DNA of 64,000 nt, from NCBI RefSeq assembly GCF_004745645.1, contig NZ_SRMB01000001.1, positions 310,001 to 374,000 of the forward strand. The letters are read 5' to 3'. The stretch is from Hymenobacter metallicola (lineage in GTDB: Bacteria; Bacteroidota; Bacteroidia; Cytophagales; Hymenobacteraceae). The notes beneath the pieces are model-generated. The model had not been told where the DNA came from. It searched no databases and worked only from the letters and a program-made list of their open reading frames with translations. A program made the position numbers and the translations under genes. Shown here one piece after another: positions 26,344 through 35,591 of the stretch (position 1 is its first letter; the number at the start of each line of letters is the position of its first letter).

Positions 26344-29300
26344 TTACTCCCGCTTTAACACCTCCCGAATCCCACTCAGCCCACCAGCAATGCTTTCGAG
26401 CTTATCCAGCATCTGCAGGAGCTGGCCGGCGCCGGAGTTGCGGAGGTTGTCGCGGAAGGTGGCTTTGATTTCCTGCCAGCGGGTTTCCTCGGCGGGGGTG
26501 AGCCAGCCTAGCAACTCGCGCAGCTTGAGCAGGTTGGCTTCAGTGGCGCTGGTCAGGGTTTGGGCTTCGCTTTCGTAGTGAGCGGCCAGCAGGTCGGTTA
26601 TTTCCTGGTCGTTCATCACGGGGCGCACCTTCTCGGCCAGCTTGTTCATGTTGCGGTAGGAGCCCTGCAACTTAAACGGCGGCTCGGTACGGTAGGCGTC
26701 GGCCTGGGCGGCGCTGGCAATGTAGGCCGCATTCACGCGGGCCACCACGTCGCGCAGGCGCAGCAGCTTTTGCAGCACCGCCACGTACTCGTTTAGCTCC
26801 TCGGGCGAGTGGTTGCCCTCCAGGCTCAGGCCGTCCTGCTGCCCGGTTTCGGCCAGGCGGATGAGGGCGGGCACGTCCTGGGGGCTCTGGGTGGCGAGGC
26901 GGCCCAGGGCGGCGTTGCTGGTGAGGGCGTTTTCGAGGTAGGAGAGGCGGAAGGCTTCCTCGGAGCCGGTGCTCAGGATGTCGCCGAGGTTGTAGATGTC
27001 GGCGCGGTTGGCCAGCATGTCGGGCAGCTGAAACACGTCGCCGCTTTCGGTGTAGGGGTTGCCGGCCATCACCACCGCTACCTTGCGGCCGCGGAAGTCG
27101 TAGGTGCGGGCGCGGCCCTCGTACACGCCCTCAATCTTGCGCTGGGCGTCGCAGAGCGAGATGAACTTCTGCAGAAACTCGGGGTTGCAGTGCTGGATGT
27201 CGTCCACGTAAATCATCACGTTGTCGCCCATCTCGAAGGCTAGGTTCAGCTTTTCCAGCTCCTGCCGCGCTCCGGCGTTGGGGGCCTGGGCGGGGTCTAC
27301 GCTGGTTACGGCGTGCCCAATGGCCGGCCCGTTGATCTTCATGAAGATGAGGCCCAGGCGGTTAGCTACGTACTCCATGAGCGTAGTTTTGCCGTAGCCG
27401 GGCGGCGAGATGAGCAGGAGCAGGCCCATGAGGTCGGTGCGCTTGCCCTCGCCCGCCGTCCCGATCTGCTTGGCCAGGTTGGCCCCAATCAGCGGCAGAT
27501 ACACTTTATCAATCAGTTGATTGCGCACGAACGAGGTAAGCACCCGCGGGCGGAAATCTTCGAGGCGCATATCCTGGGCGGCCCGCACCAGCAGCTGCTT
27601 CTTCAGCTCCTGAAACTGTTCGAACTGTGGCACCAGCACCCGATCGTAGTGCAGTAGCCGGCGCCTGAAGTCGGGGAAGTTGAGGTGGTATTGGTTGGTG
27701 GTTTGTGGTTGTTGGTTGTTGGTTTCAATGCGCGGGTGGCTACCCTGGAAGCCGCTGAGGATTTCGCGCAGGGGCGTGTGCACCACCCGCGCCGAATCAT
27801 ACGTGCCGGTGAGCAGGAGCACGGCGCACTCGTTGCAGAAATCGGAGAGGGTAGCAGCGGCCGGGGCTTGGCGCAGGTAGGCCTGCAGCCACTGCCGGAT
27901 CAGGGGCAGCTGGGCGGCGGGCTGGTCCTGTAGGCCCGTCACCGACTGCTGGAACAGCTCCGTGGCCTGGCGCTCCTGCAGCTGCTTTTGGAACTGCTGG
28001 TACAGCTCGGCGGCTTCGGCGGCAATGATGAAGGTGCCGGTGTGGGTCAGCTCGTGGAAAAGGTAGTCGCCGGCTTCCGCTACCTGGCCTAGGGTGAAGA
28101 GGCCGGTTTGCTGGGCAAAGGTTTCCACGGCGGCTTGCAGCTCGGTTTTCAGCTCATCGAACTCCTGCGAATCGGGGAACACCTGCAGCAGCACCCCAAT
28201 GCCCTGAAGCTGCCGCTCCCAGTGGGCGCGCTGGTCGGGGTCGGCGAAGCGCAGCCAGTAGAGGGCCGCGGCGGCGCGGGTGTCGGCGGGGTAGCGGAGC
28301 AGGTCGGCGGTGCGGGTGAGGCGCACCAGGGCCGTGAGCAGCAGGGTGGCGTCGTGGTCGTGCACGCCTTTGAGGTAGCCTTCCTGGTAGCGCGCGGCCA
28401 TGAACTGCTGCACGTAGGCCAGGAGTTCGGCAGCGCTGAGGTGGCCTAGCTCCGTTACGGACAGCACGGCGGGGCGGCCCGCTTCCGCATCGGCGGGCGC
28501 AGGGTGCTGGGCCGCCTGCAGAATGCGCCAGGCCAAAAACTCGGCCCGGTACACGTCCTGGTTTTCCGACACCACGGTTTGCTCCCACACTGGCCTAGCG
28601 GCCAGCAGGGTAGGGTCGGTTATCTTCTGGAAGAAATTAGTGCCGGTGAGGTGGTAGTGCAGGGCGTCGTCGCGCAGCACTACGGTCAGCTCCAGGGGCT
28701 GGGTATTCACGGTGAAGGCGTGGGGGCCGAACTTGAGGGTCTGGCCGCCATCGGCAAACAGGTCGGCCCGGTCGCGGAGCTGGCGCACGGCGTCTTCGCG
28801 CAGGGTTTTGAGGCGGCTCTGCACGTCGTCGGCCTTCACCGAGTCGCCGAGGTTAAGCAATTCCTGGGCGGTCTGGCGCACCTTCTCCACCATCACATCG
28901 GCGGCAAAGTACCCGTTGATATCCGCCACCGATTCCAGGCGGGTGAGGCGGCTCTGCACCGCTTTCAGCAGCCGCTCGGCGCTTTGCAGCAAGGCCGTGG
29001 CGCGCTGGTTGCGGGCGGCTACCAGGGCGGTTTTCTTCGACTCGAAGGCTTCTACCACCTGCTCGCGGCGGGTGGTGAGCTGCTCAATAAACTGGTCGAA
29101 GTCGGGAAACTTGCCTTCCAGCTCCTCCAGCTGCACCATGAGCTTGGTCAGGTACTCGTCGCACTTGGCGGGCGTGTCGGCCAGATCGAGGTAGTTGGTG
29201 AGGGCCTGTTCCAGCAGCTTGAGCTGGGCGGTAAACTCCGCCTGGGCCTCCGTGCCAGCCAGCGCCTGCCGCCGCCGTTTCAGCGCCGCCCGAATCTGGT

Positions 29301-31266
29301 TGAAGCGGGCGTACACCGTCGAGATGTTGTCGATGATGGCCGTGGTCTGGGTGGGGTCGGGGATGGGCAGGTTGCTCACTACCTCAATCAGCAGCTCCAG
29401 CTCCTGGGCCACGGCGGTGGCTTCCTGCTCGCGCTGGTCGGCCTCGATGGTTTTCTGCACCTGCTCCACGCCGTCGGCAATGGCCTGCACGCGCTGGGCG
29501 TAGGGCAGGAGGGCATCGAGCCTGAGCAGGAAATCCACGGTTTGGGTGGCTACTTCCTTGCTTAGCTCCCCTAGGCCAGTGGCGTGCTGTTCCACGGCCG
29601 GCAGCTCCACGTAGCGCAGCTCCTTCAGGGAAATTACCTCGCCCCGCACCCCGCGCAGCTCGCCCAGCAGCTGCACAAACTCCGTCACGGTGTCGGGCGC
29701 CGAGCGGCGGATGCGGCCCACCAGCTCGTCGGCCTTCTGGAAAACGGTTTGGGTTTGCTGGGCGGTGTTTTTGCGGATGCTCTGCACCTTCTCAAACTCC
29801 TCCACAGCGGCCGTGGCCGTCTGCCGGATGTCGCCCAGCGGCTCAGCCAGGGCCTGAGCGGCGGGCTCGCGCAGCCAGTGGTAGGCGTCGGTGAGGCTGG
29901 TCGTCTGGCGAATCAGGTCGAGGTAGAGGCCGGCGTAGGAATCGTCCTTGCTGGTCAGCGTCAGGACTTCCTGCACCTCACTCATGGCCCGCACAATCTC
30001 CTTGTTGCCCAGCTTGTAGAGGTAGGAATCGGAGGTGACGGGCAACTCGAAATCCGGGGCCGTGTAGGGCGTCTGCCAGATCTGCACGGCGTGGTGCTTC
30101 TTGGGCTCGTCGTCGGCGCGGAAGTAGCACAGCTCCCCATTCTCAAACAGGGCATAGCCGTGGCATACAATGGGGTTGTCGACGCGCTGGGCAATGCGGT
30201 TGTAGCTCAGCAGCAGGTAGGTGCCCTGGTCCTTGTTGTAGAACACGTACAGGAAATCCTCCCCGTTCGGCGACACCACGCGCTTTTCAAACAGCATCTC
30301 CCGCAGGCCGTTGTCGAAGAGCTTGTTGTCGCCGGTTTGCAGGTAGAAGCCGTGCGGAAAAATTAAGCCCTGCCCATCGGGCAGCAGCACGCAGGCATCG
30401 GCCAGGGCATCGAGGCGCTGCGCGGTTTTGAGCTTGAAGTTGAAGATGAAGTAGCGGTACTGCTGCTCCTGGTAAGGCCGGATCTTGAGCAGAATCAGGT
30501 TGCCCACTACCGCAAAGTAGATTTCCGAGTCGTCGAGGGTCTGGTCCTTGTCATCCACCGGCTCGCTCAGAATGCCCTGCCCGGTGCTGGTGTTGTCCTC
30601 AACTTTGATGGTCAGGTCGCCGCCAATGGTTTCCACGAACACCTTGTCCTCGATGCTGATGTGGGGGTGCTTGCCACCACGCTGCATGTCGCGGGTGGCT
30701 CGCTTCCACTGAAACTCGTGCTGGGGCGGAAAGGTGTACTCGTGGTCGGAGCGGTTGTCGAGGTAGGTGAGCGTGTCGCCCTGCACGAGCCACTTGAACG
30801 TCTTCACATCCGAGGCGCTCTTGCCCACCCGAAACACCATGAACAGGTGCGTGCCCAGCACCGCAAACTTCACGAACTGGGTGTTCTTGTAGTAGCGGTA
30901 CAGGTTGCGAAACTCCTCCAGAAACTGCGGGTTCTGCAGCAGCTCCAGCCCCAGCGGCCGGAAGTCGTGCTCCGCGTACTCGTACACCCCAAACACGTCC
31001 GCTAAATCCGGCTCCGCCTTCAGCCCCAGCACCACGTTATACCCAAAGATGAACCGTTGCCCCACCGACACCATGTCCCAGGGCACGCAGTTGTTTTCCG
31101 TCGTAATGCGGCCGGTGCCTAGCAGGCGCGTATCCACGGCCCCAAACACCTGCTTGCGCTCCGTATTCAGCTTATCGAGGCGCTGGCGCAAGTCGGTGCT
31201 ACTCTTGAGCAGGCGGTTGCGCAGGATTTCGTAGGTGCCGGTTTCGAGTTGGGTAGTTTGTTCCAT
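26344..31266 (-). CDS. Giant AAA+ ATPase of the DUF3686 / 'DNA repair ATPase' type
   Basis: 1640 residues. The N-terminal 500 or so residues are beta-rich (propeller-like, e.g. GDLTIKVEDN, YRYFIFNFKLKTAQRL), matching the DUF3686 region. Long coiled-coil helices occupy about residues 500-900. The C-terminal AAA+ module has Walker A PPGYGKTTLMEYVANRLG (near residue 1290), Walker B NVMIYVDDIQHCNPE (near 1350) and sensor-like VVMAGNPYTESGDVF. Orthologues sit next to flotillin and PspA genes in many bacteria, as here; a role in membrane or envelope remodelling is more likely than DNA repair, despite the usual name. The linker near nt 27684-27724 contains a GTTG/TTG-rich simple repeat encoding TNNQQPQTTNQ. 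Confidence 0.85.
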   Translation of the reverse strand: MEQTTQLETGTYEILRNRLLKSSTDLRQRLDKLNTERKQVFGAVDTRLLGTGRITTENNCVPWDMVSVGQRFIFGYNVVLGLKAEPDLADVFGVYEYAEHDFRPLGLELLQNPQFLEEFRNLYRYYKNTQFVKFAVLGTHLFMVFRVGKSASDVKTFKWLVQGDTLTYLDNRSDHEYTFPPQHEFQWKRATRDMQRGGKHPHISIEDKVFVETIGGDLTIKVEDNTSTGQGILSEPVDDKDQTLDDSEIYFAVVGNLILLKIRPYQEQQYRYFIFNFKLKTAQRLDALADACVLLPDGQGLIFPHGFYLQTGDNKLFDNGLREMLFEKRVVSPNGEDFLYVFYNKDQGTYLLLSYNRIAQRVDNPIVCHGYALFENGELCYFRADDEPKKHHAVQIWQTPYTAPDFELPVTSDSYLYKLGNKEIVRAMSEVQEVLTLTSKDDSYAGLYLDLIRQTTSLTDAYHWLREPAAQALAEPLGDIRQTATAAVEEFEKVQSIRKNTAQQTQTVFQKADELVGRIRRSAPDTVTEFVQLLGELRGVRGEVISLKELRYVELPAVEQHATGLGELSKEVATQTVDFLLRLDALLPYAQRVQAIADGVEQVQKTIEADQREQEATAVAQELELLIEVVSNLPIPDPTQTTAIIDNISTVYARFNQIRAALKRRRQALAGTEAQAEFTAQLKLLEQALTNYLDLADTPAKCDEYLTKLMVQLEELEGKFPDFDQFIEQLTTRREQVVEAFESKKTALVAARNQRATALLQSAERLLKAVQSRLTRLESVADINGYFAADVMVEKVRQTAQELLNLGDSVKADDVQSRLKTLREDAVRQLRDRADLFADGGQTLKFGPHAFTVNTQPLELTVVLRDDALHYHLTGTNFFQKITDPTLLAARPVWEQTVVSENQDVYRAEFLAWRILQAAQHPAPADAEAGRPAVLSVTELGHLSAAELLAYVQQFMAARYQEGYLKGVHDHDATLLLTALVRLTRTADLLRYPADTRAAAALYWLRFADPDQRAHWERQLQGIGVLLQVFPDSQEFDELKTELQAAVETFAQQTGLFTLGQVAEAGDYLFHELTHTGTFIIAAEAAELYQQFQKQLQERQATELFQQSVTGLQDQPAAQLPLIRQWLQAYLRQAPAAATLSDFCNECAVLLLTGTYDSARVVHTPLREILSGFQGSHPRIETNNQQPQTTNQYHLNFPDFRRRLLHYDRVLVPQFEQFQELKKQLLVRAAQDMRLEDFRPRVLTSFVRNQLIDKVYLPLIGANLAKQIGTAGEGKRTDLMGLLLLISPPGYGKTTLMEYVANRLGLIFMKINGPAIGHAVTSVDPAQAPNAGARQELEKLNLAFEMGDNVMIYVDDIQHCNPEFLQKFISLCDAQRKIEGVYEGRARTYDFRGRKVAVVMAGNPYTESGDVFQLPDMLANRADIYNLGDILSTGSEEAFRLSYLENALTSNAALGRLATQSPQDVPALIRLAETGQQDGLSLEGNHSPEELNEYVAVLQKLLRLRDVVARVNAAYIASAAQADAYRTEPPFKLQGSYRNMNKLAEKVRPVMNDQEITDLLAAHYESEAQTLTSATEANLLKLRELLGWLTPAEETRWQEIKATFRDNLRNSGAGQLLQMLDKLESIAGGLSGIREVLKRE

Positions 31267-31300
31267 AAAAGCAGCCCGAACATCAGCTAGAGCTAAGGCT

Positions 31301-31347
31301 AGAAACTAGTTCCCCTCCTCAGATGAGGAGGGGCTAGGGGTGGTTGA
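31301..31347 (+). repeat. 47-bp palindromic repeat, copy A
   Basis: AGAAACTAGTTCCCCTCCTC then AGATGAGGAGGGGCTAGGGG then TGGTTGA; the centre CCCCTCCTCAGATGAGGAGGGG is a hairpin. Lies at the 3' end of the DUF559 gene. Confidence 0.85.
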
Positions 31348-31728
31348 TGATGGTAGAAAGGGATTCTGAAAGGCCGCTTCAATGGCAGCCAATACACTTT
31401 CGATATGCTGCACGACTAGATTATTCTCAAACCGCAACACTTTCAACCCTAGACTGCTTAAGTAAGCGTCCCGCTCCGCATCCCGCGCCTCGCCGCTAGC
31501 CGTGAAGTGTCCCGCTCCGTCTAGTTCTACCACCAGCTTTTCAGCCGGACAGTAGAAATCCACGATGTAAGGCCCGATTCCGTGCTGGCGGCGGAACTTG
31601 CGGCCGGCTAGCTGGCTGCGTTGGAGTGCTTTCCAGAGTAAGGCTTCTGCCGGAGTGAGGTTGCTGCGGAGCGTGCGACGGGTAGCCTCTTGATAGCCTA
31701 GGTTATGAATGTGATTTGTATCGGGCAT
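31306..31728 (-). CDS. DUF559 (Vsr-like) endonuclease domain protein
   Basis: 140 residues. TRRTLRSNLTPAEALLWKAL, GRKFRRQHGIGPYIVDFYCP, KLVVELDGAGHF, RDAERDAYLSSLGLKVLRFE are the hallmark blocks of DUF559, a PD-(D/E)XK relative of very-short-patch repair nucleases. Its C-terminal codons run into repeat copy A. The gene sits between flotillin and ATPase genes that are usually adjacent, so it is probably an insertion. Such genes are often ringed by short G/C-rich palindromes, as here. Confidence 0.88.
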   Translation of the reverse strand: MPDTNHIHNLGYQEATRRTLRSNLTPAEALLWKALQRSQLAGRKFRRQHGIGPYIVDFYCPAEKLVVELDGAGHFTASGEARDAERDAYLSSLGLKVLRFENNLVVQHIESVLAAIEAAFQNPFLPSSTTPSPSSSEEGN

Positions 31729-31742
31729 AGCTATAGAAGCCT

Positions 31743-31789
31743 AAAGACTAGTTCCCCTCCTTAGATAAGGAGGGGCTAGGGGTGGTTGA
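31743..31789 (+). repeat. 47-bp palindromic repeat, copy B
   Basis: AAAGACTAGTTCCCCTCCTT then AGATAAGGAGGGGCTAGGGG then TGGTTGA. Same orientation as copy A, located just upstream of the DUF559 start; the hairpin pair C/G to T/A change keeps the palindrome. Confidence 0.85.
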
Positions 31790-31838
31790 AGCACTAGAGC
31801 TAGAAAACTAGAACTAGTAGGATGTTCAGACGCGCTGG

Positions 31839-31885
31839 TCAACCACCCCCAACCCCTCCTCATCTGAGGAGGGGAGCTAGTTTCT
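31839..31885 (-). repeat. 47-bp palindromic repeat, copy C (inverted)
   Basis: Reverse complement reads AGAAACTAGCTCCCCTCCTC then AGATGAGGAGGGGTTGGGGG then TGGTTGA, nearly identical to copy A. A and C thus form terminal inverted repeats about 585 bp apart around the DUF559 gene. Confidence 0.85.
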
Positions 31886-31903
31886 AGCAGAGGTAGTCGC
31901 TCT

Positions 31904-34072
31904 TTACTTCAGCTCCAGCATCTTGGCCGGCTTATCCCCAATCCCCAGGGCCGTGGCCGTACTAGCCAGCTCCGTGATGGTGTTACGGGTTGTATCGTCG
32001 CCGGCTTTGTGCATCATCTTCAGCAGCAGGGCCGAGACGCTCAGGTTCTTCATTTCCTCGGCCGAGAAGCCGAACTGGTCCACGAAGCGGCGCAGGTTGG
32101 TTTTGAAGTCGCCACCGCCATCCTGGGAGAAGAAGGCGTCTTTCACGGTGCCCAGCACTTCGCTGTTGTGCACGGTACGGTCCACCATCTTGCCTTTGGT
32201 GATGGAGCCGATGATCTGGTCGAAGAACATAGTTTCCCCACCCACGATGTCGATTTTGGCGGCTTTGAGGGCCTCGCCAATCACCTCGGCCTGCGAAGCG
32301 GCAATGTCTTTCTGAATGTTGATCTGGGCCAGCTCCACCGACTTGTCCTTGTCGAGGCGCAGCTTGAATTCCTCGTGGTCTTTGCCCACGCCGTCGAGCT
32401 TCTTCATGGCGTCGGCCTTGGCTTCGATGCCCTTGGCTTCCACGGCGAATTTCTGCTCTGATACGGCCGCTTCGGCCAAACCTTTCTTCTGGTCGGCGTC
32501 GGCTTTGGCCTGGATGATGTCGGCGTCGGCCAGGCCTTTCTCCCGGTTGATTTTGGCGGCTACCAGGCCCAGCTTCTCGTCGGCTTCGGCCTGGGCGCCG
32601 GCCTTGGCCTGAATGGCCTGAGCTTCGGCGGCGGCGGTGAGCTGCAATACGTTGGCCTGGGTTTCACCTTCCTTTTGGCGGGCGGTGGCCTTGGCCTGCA
32701 TCACCTGGGCTTCGGCCAAACCCACGGCCGTGGCTTTGCTGGCTTCGGCTTCGGCCAGGGTCCGGATGGCCTGGCCCTTGAACTCGGCGGCGGCCTTTTC
32801 GGCTTCGGCGTCAATCAGGGCCTGCTTGGCGCGGAACTCAGCGGCCTGGCGCTCCATGTCGGCGTTGCCCACCAGGGCCACGGTGGCGGCTTCGGCCTGC
32901 TGCTTGGCGGCCGTGAGGGCTACGAGCTTTTCCCGCTCGGCCTGGGCCTGGGCGCGGGTATCCTTGATTTTCTCTTCTTCCTGCACCGTGGCTTTTTCCA
33001 CCACCACCCGCTCCCGGATGATGGTCTGGATGTTCTTCCGCTCTTCTTCCAGGGCCTTTTCCTTTTCAATCTGGGCCAGGGCCACAATCCGCTCCCGCTC
33101 GTTGGCTTCCAGGGCTTTGGCCTGGGCTACCCGCTCGGTTTCCACCGCGTCGGTGCGCTGCTTGTTGCGCTCGGCTACCAGCACCTGCCGGTCCCGGTTC
33201 TGCTCGGCGATGCGCACTTCTTCCTCGGTGGCAATGCGGGCCTTTTCGCCCTTCAGGCGCTCTTCCTGCAAGACTTTTTCGGTTTCGGCCAGCTCCCGGG
33301 CCTTGATGTTGGCAATTTCCCGCTTCTGCTTTTCCTGGTTTTCCACCAGCTGCTTTTCGAGCTGCAGGATGGTTTCCTGAGCCTCCACGTCCTGCTTCTT
33401 GATGGTTTTCTGCTGCTCGCGCTGGATGGAGTTGGCCTGAATCTTCTGCTCCGAGGTCAGGGCAATGATTTTCTTGATGCCCTCGGCGTCCAGAATGTTA
33501 TCCTGGTTCAGGGCCGTGAGCGGGGTTTGTTCCAGGTAATCAATGGCGCAGTCGTCGAGGACGTAGCCGTTGAGGTCGGTGCCGATGATGCGCAGGATTT
33601 CCTGTTTGAACTGCTCCCGGGAATTATACAGCTCAATAAAGTCGAAGTGCTTACCAACCGTTTTGAGGGCTTCGGAGAACTTGGCGTCGAAGAGGTTTTC
33701 CAGGGCGGCCGGGTCGGAGGCGCGGTGGGCCCCGATGCTCTGGGCCACGTTGAGCACGTCCTCGTGGGTTTTGTTGACCCGCACGAAGAAGTTCACCTTC
33801 ACGTCGGCCCGCAGGTTGTCCTTACACACGAGGCCTTCGGAGCCGGCCCGCTGAATGATGATGGTCTTGAGCTTGATGTCCATTACCTCCATCTTGTGGA
33901 GTACGGGCACGATGAAGATACCGGTAAACGACACCTTCGTGTCGCCCATGCCGGTGCGCACCAGGGCCTCACCCTGCACGGCTTTCTTGTACATGCGCGC
34001 CACCACGGCAATGATGCCGAGCAGGAATACGCCGAGCAGCACCAGCACGGCGAGGGAAAGTTGACCAATCAT
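31904..34072 (-). CDS. Flotillin-like (YqiK-type) band-7 membrane protein
   Basis: 722 residues. An N-terminal membrane anchor (LSLAVLVLLGVFLLGIIAVV) is followed by a band-7/SPFH domain (GEALVRTGMGDTKVSFTGIF, KTIIIQRAGSEGLVCKDNLR). A long Ala/Glu/Lys-rich coiled coil (about residues 200-600, with many EAEKAAAEFK-like repeats) leads to a globular C-terminus. Flotillins assemble into membrane microdomain scaffolds. Its neighbours (PspA, YqiJ-like OB protein, AAA+ ATPase) support an envelope-stress complex. Confidence 0.9.
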   Translation of the reverse strand: MIGQLSLAVLVLLGVFLLGIIAVVARMYKKAVQGEALVRTGMGDTKVSFTGIFIVPVLHKMEVMDIKLKTIIIQRAGSEGLVCKDNLRADVKVNFFVRVNKTHEDVLNVAQSIGAHRASDPAALENLFDAKFSEALKTVGKHFDFIELYNSREQFKQEILRIIGTDLNGYVLDDCAIDYLEQTPLTALNQDNILDAEGIKKIIALTSEQKIQANSIQREQQKTIKKQDVEAQETILQLEKQLVENQEKQKREIANIKARELAETEKVLQEERLKGEKARIATEEEVRIAEQNRDRQVLVAERNKQRTDAVETERVAQAKALEANERERIVALAQIEKEKALEEERKNIQTIIRERVVVEKATVQEEEKIKDTRAQAQAEREKLVALTAAKQQAEAATVALVGNADMERQAAEFRAKQALIDAEAEKAAAEFKGQAIRTLAEAEASKATAVGLAEAQVMQAKATARQKEGETQANVLQLTAAAEAQAIQAKAGAQAEADEKLGLVAAKINREKGLADADIIQAKADADQKKGLAEAAVSEQKFAVEAKGIEAKADAMKKLDGVGKDHEEFKLRLDKDKSVELAQINIQKDIAASQAEVIGEALKAAKIDIVGGETMFFDQIIGSITKGKMVDRTVHNSEVLGTVKDAFFSQDGGGDFKTNLRRFVDQFGFSAEEMKNLSVSALLLKMMHKAGDDTTRNTITELASTATALGIGDKPAKMLELK

Positions 34073-34143
34073 AGGAGGGGAGGAGTAAAGTAGAATCAGT
34101 AGAAGAGGCGGTGAATTGTAAAAAACGACCAGGTCAGCCGGCT

Positions 34144-34800
34144 TTAGCGGGCGTCGTCGTGGTCGTAGGGCTCAATCAAATAGCAGCGGCTGCGGGCACT
34201 GTAGTCGATAATCAGGGCCGTGTCGCCCTTGTGCAGCTCGGTGGCGGCCGAGGCGGCTTTCACGTTGAGCATCAGCGTGTCGCCGTTGGCTTTTACCACG
34301 GCCTGGCCCAGGTGTTCGTGCGAGGCCGGCAGCAGCACCGTGCACACCTTGCCGATGGGGTTGGTGCCCGCCTGGTCTTTTTCCAGCACGGCGAAAAGCT
34401 TGACGAAGGGCGTAGTCAGCACCTTGGCTACCAGTAGGCTGCCGACAAACAGCGGCAGGCAAAACGCCAAACCCAGCAGCCAGGAGGTATTGTGGGTGTA
34501 GTAGTTGGTCAGGATGCTGCCCACCCAGAGCGGCAGAGCCACGAAGCTCACGAACACCATCAGCGGCACCCGGCCCAGGTTGAAAAAGGCCAGGGCGCTG
34601 TTGAGCCAGGCCACGCTCAGGTGCGGGTCGTTGGGCGCTTCGGTCAGGCCGCCGTCGGGGTCGAGGTGCAGGTCCAGGGTTTTAAAGTCGAGCAGCCCGA
34701 GAATAACCGTCAGCCAGTAGAGCAGCACGAAAATCAGCAAGCTCGTGGCCACCAGATTAGGCGGGGAAAGTGCGGCTTGGGCTAATTCGGTCATGGGCAT
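34144..34800 (-). CDS. YqiJ-like membrane protein with OB (NfeD-type) domain
   Basis: 218 residues (ATG at 34800; a second ATG at 34794 is equally possible). Transmembrane helices at VATSLLIFVLLYWLTVILGL, LGRVPLMVFVSFVALPLWVG and SWLLGLAFCLPLFVGSLLVA. The C-terminal soluble part (GTNPIGKVCTVLLPASHEHL, AVVKANGDTLMLNVKAA, KGDTALIIDY) is an OB-fold of the NfeD/YqiJ kind. Partner of flotillins in many genomes. Confidence 0.8.
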   Translation of the reverse strand: MPMTELAQAALSPPNLVATSLLIFVLLYWLTVILGLLDFKTLDLHLDPDGGLTEAPNDPHLSVAWLNSALAFFNLGRVPLMVFVSFVALPLWVGSILTNYYTHNTSWLLGLAFCLPLFVGSLLVAKVLTTPFVKLFAVLEKDQAGTNPIGKVCTVLLPASHEHLGQAVVKANGDTLMLNVKAASAATELHKGDTALIIDYSARSRCYLIEPYDHDDAR

Positions 34801-34854
34801 AAAGAGGGCAGCTTAAAGGTAGAAAAAAGGCTGCGCGGGTCAACCATCAGCGGC

Positions 34855-35571
34855 TTATTGCGGGGGCGAATTCAGGCCCAGCTTGTCTTTCAGGGCCTGT
34901 AAGTCGGTGGCGGCCTGCCCGGCGCCGCTCTGCTGCAGGGCCTTGTCGATTTGCTGGTCGACGGTGCGGCTTTGCTGGGCAATCTGCCCGTAGGATTCAG
35001 CCAGGGCTTCTTCGGCGGCTACCCGCTCCTTCATTCGCTCCAGCAAGCTTACCGTGCCCGAGGAGTCAATCTGGGCCAGCTGCTGGTTGATGGTCTTGGT
35101 GGCGGTGCTCACCGTGACGCGGGCCTTGAGCGTTTTCAGCTCGTTTTCCCACTGGCTGATGGTTTGCTTGAGCTGCTGCACGTTCTGGTCGAGCTGGGCG
35201 GCCGAGGCGGCAAACTTCTCCTGGTCGGTGCTGCTGCGGGTGGCGTGGGCCTCGTTTTCGGCCTTTTTCAGCAGGGCTTCCCCGGCCAGCCGGTCAGCTT
35301 CGGCCGTGGGCAGGTCGCCCTTGTGGGCGCGCTGGAGCAGCAGCACGGCCTTGTTTTCGTAGTCCAGGGCCTTGGCGCGGAAGTCCTCGCCCTCGTTACG
35401 GGCCCGAATCACCATGGCCTTCACCTCGGCCAGGGCGTGCAGGCTCTTATCGAGGTCCTGGCGCAGGTCGCGCAGGCCCTGCTCGGTCATTTTGATAGGG
35501 TTTTCGAGCTGGTCGACGGCGGAATGGGCTTCCGACTGCCCGATTTTAAAGAGGCGGCTGAAAATGTTCAT
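34855..35571 (-). CDS. PspA/IM30 phage-shock protein
   Basis: 238 residues, almost entirely helical. MNIFSRLFKIGQSEAHSAVD, QLENPIKMTEQGLRDLRQDL and the following coiled coil match PspA/Vipp1, an ESCRT-III-like membrane-repair scaffold. The C-terminus ends shortly after GQAATDLQALKDKLGL without the helix 7 extension of Vipp1. Sits directly behind the small gene 35592-35990. Confidence 0.9.
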   Translation of the reverse strand: MNIFSRLFKIGQSEAHSAVDQLENPIKMTEQGLRDLRQDLDKSLHALAEVKAMVIRARNEGEDFRAKALDYENKAVLLLQRAHKGDLPTAEADRLAGEALLKKAENEAHATRSSTDQEKFAASAAQLDQNVQQLKQTISQWENELKTLKARVTVSTATKTINQQLAQIDSSGTVSLLERMKERVAAEEALAESYGQIAQQSRTVDQQIDKALQQSGAGQAATDLQALKDKLGLNSPPQ

Positions 35572-35591
35572 GGCGGTTGGGCTACGGGGAT

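Noticed and set aside
28504..29565. 353-codon plus-strand frame opposite the giant ATPase
   Set aside because: Antisense shadow of a coiled-coil region with no recognisable domain.
32675..34093. 472-codon plus-strand frame opposite the flotillin gene
   Set aside because: Gly/Leu/Phe-rich complement of a Glu/Ala/Lys coiled coil; no domain, and the minus-strand protein is a clear flotillin.
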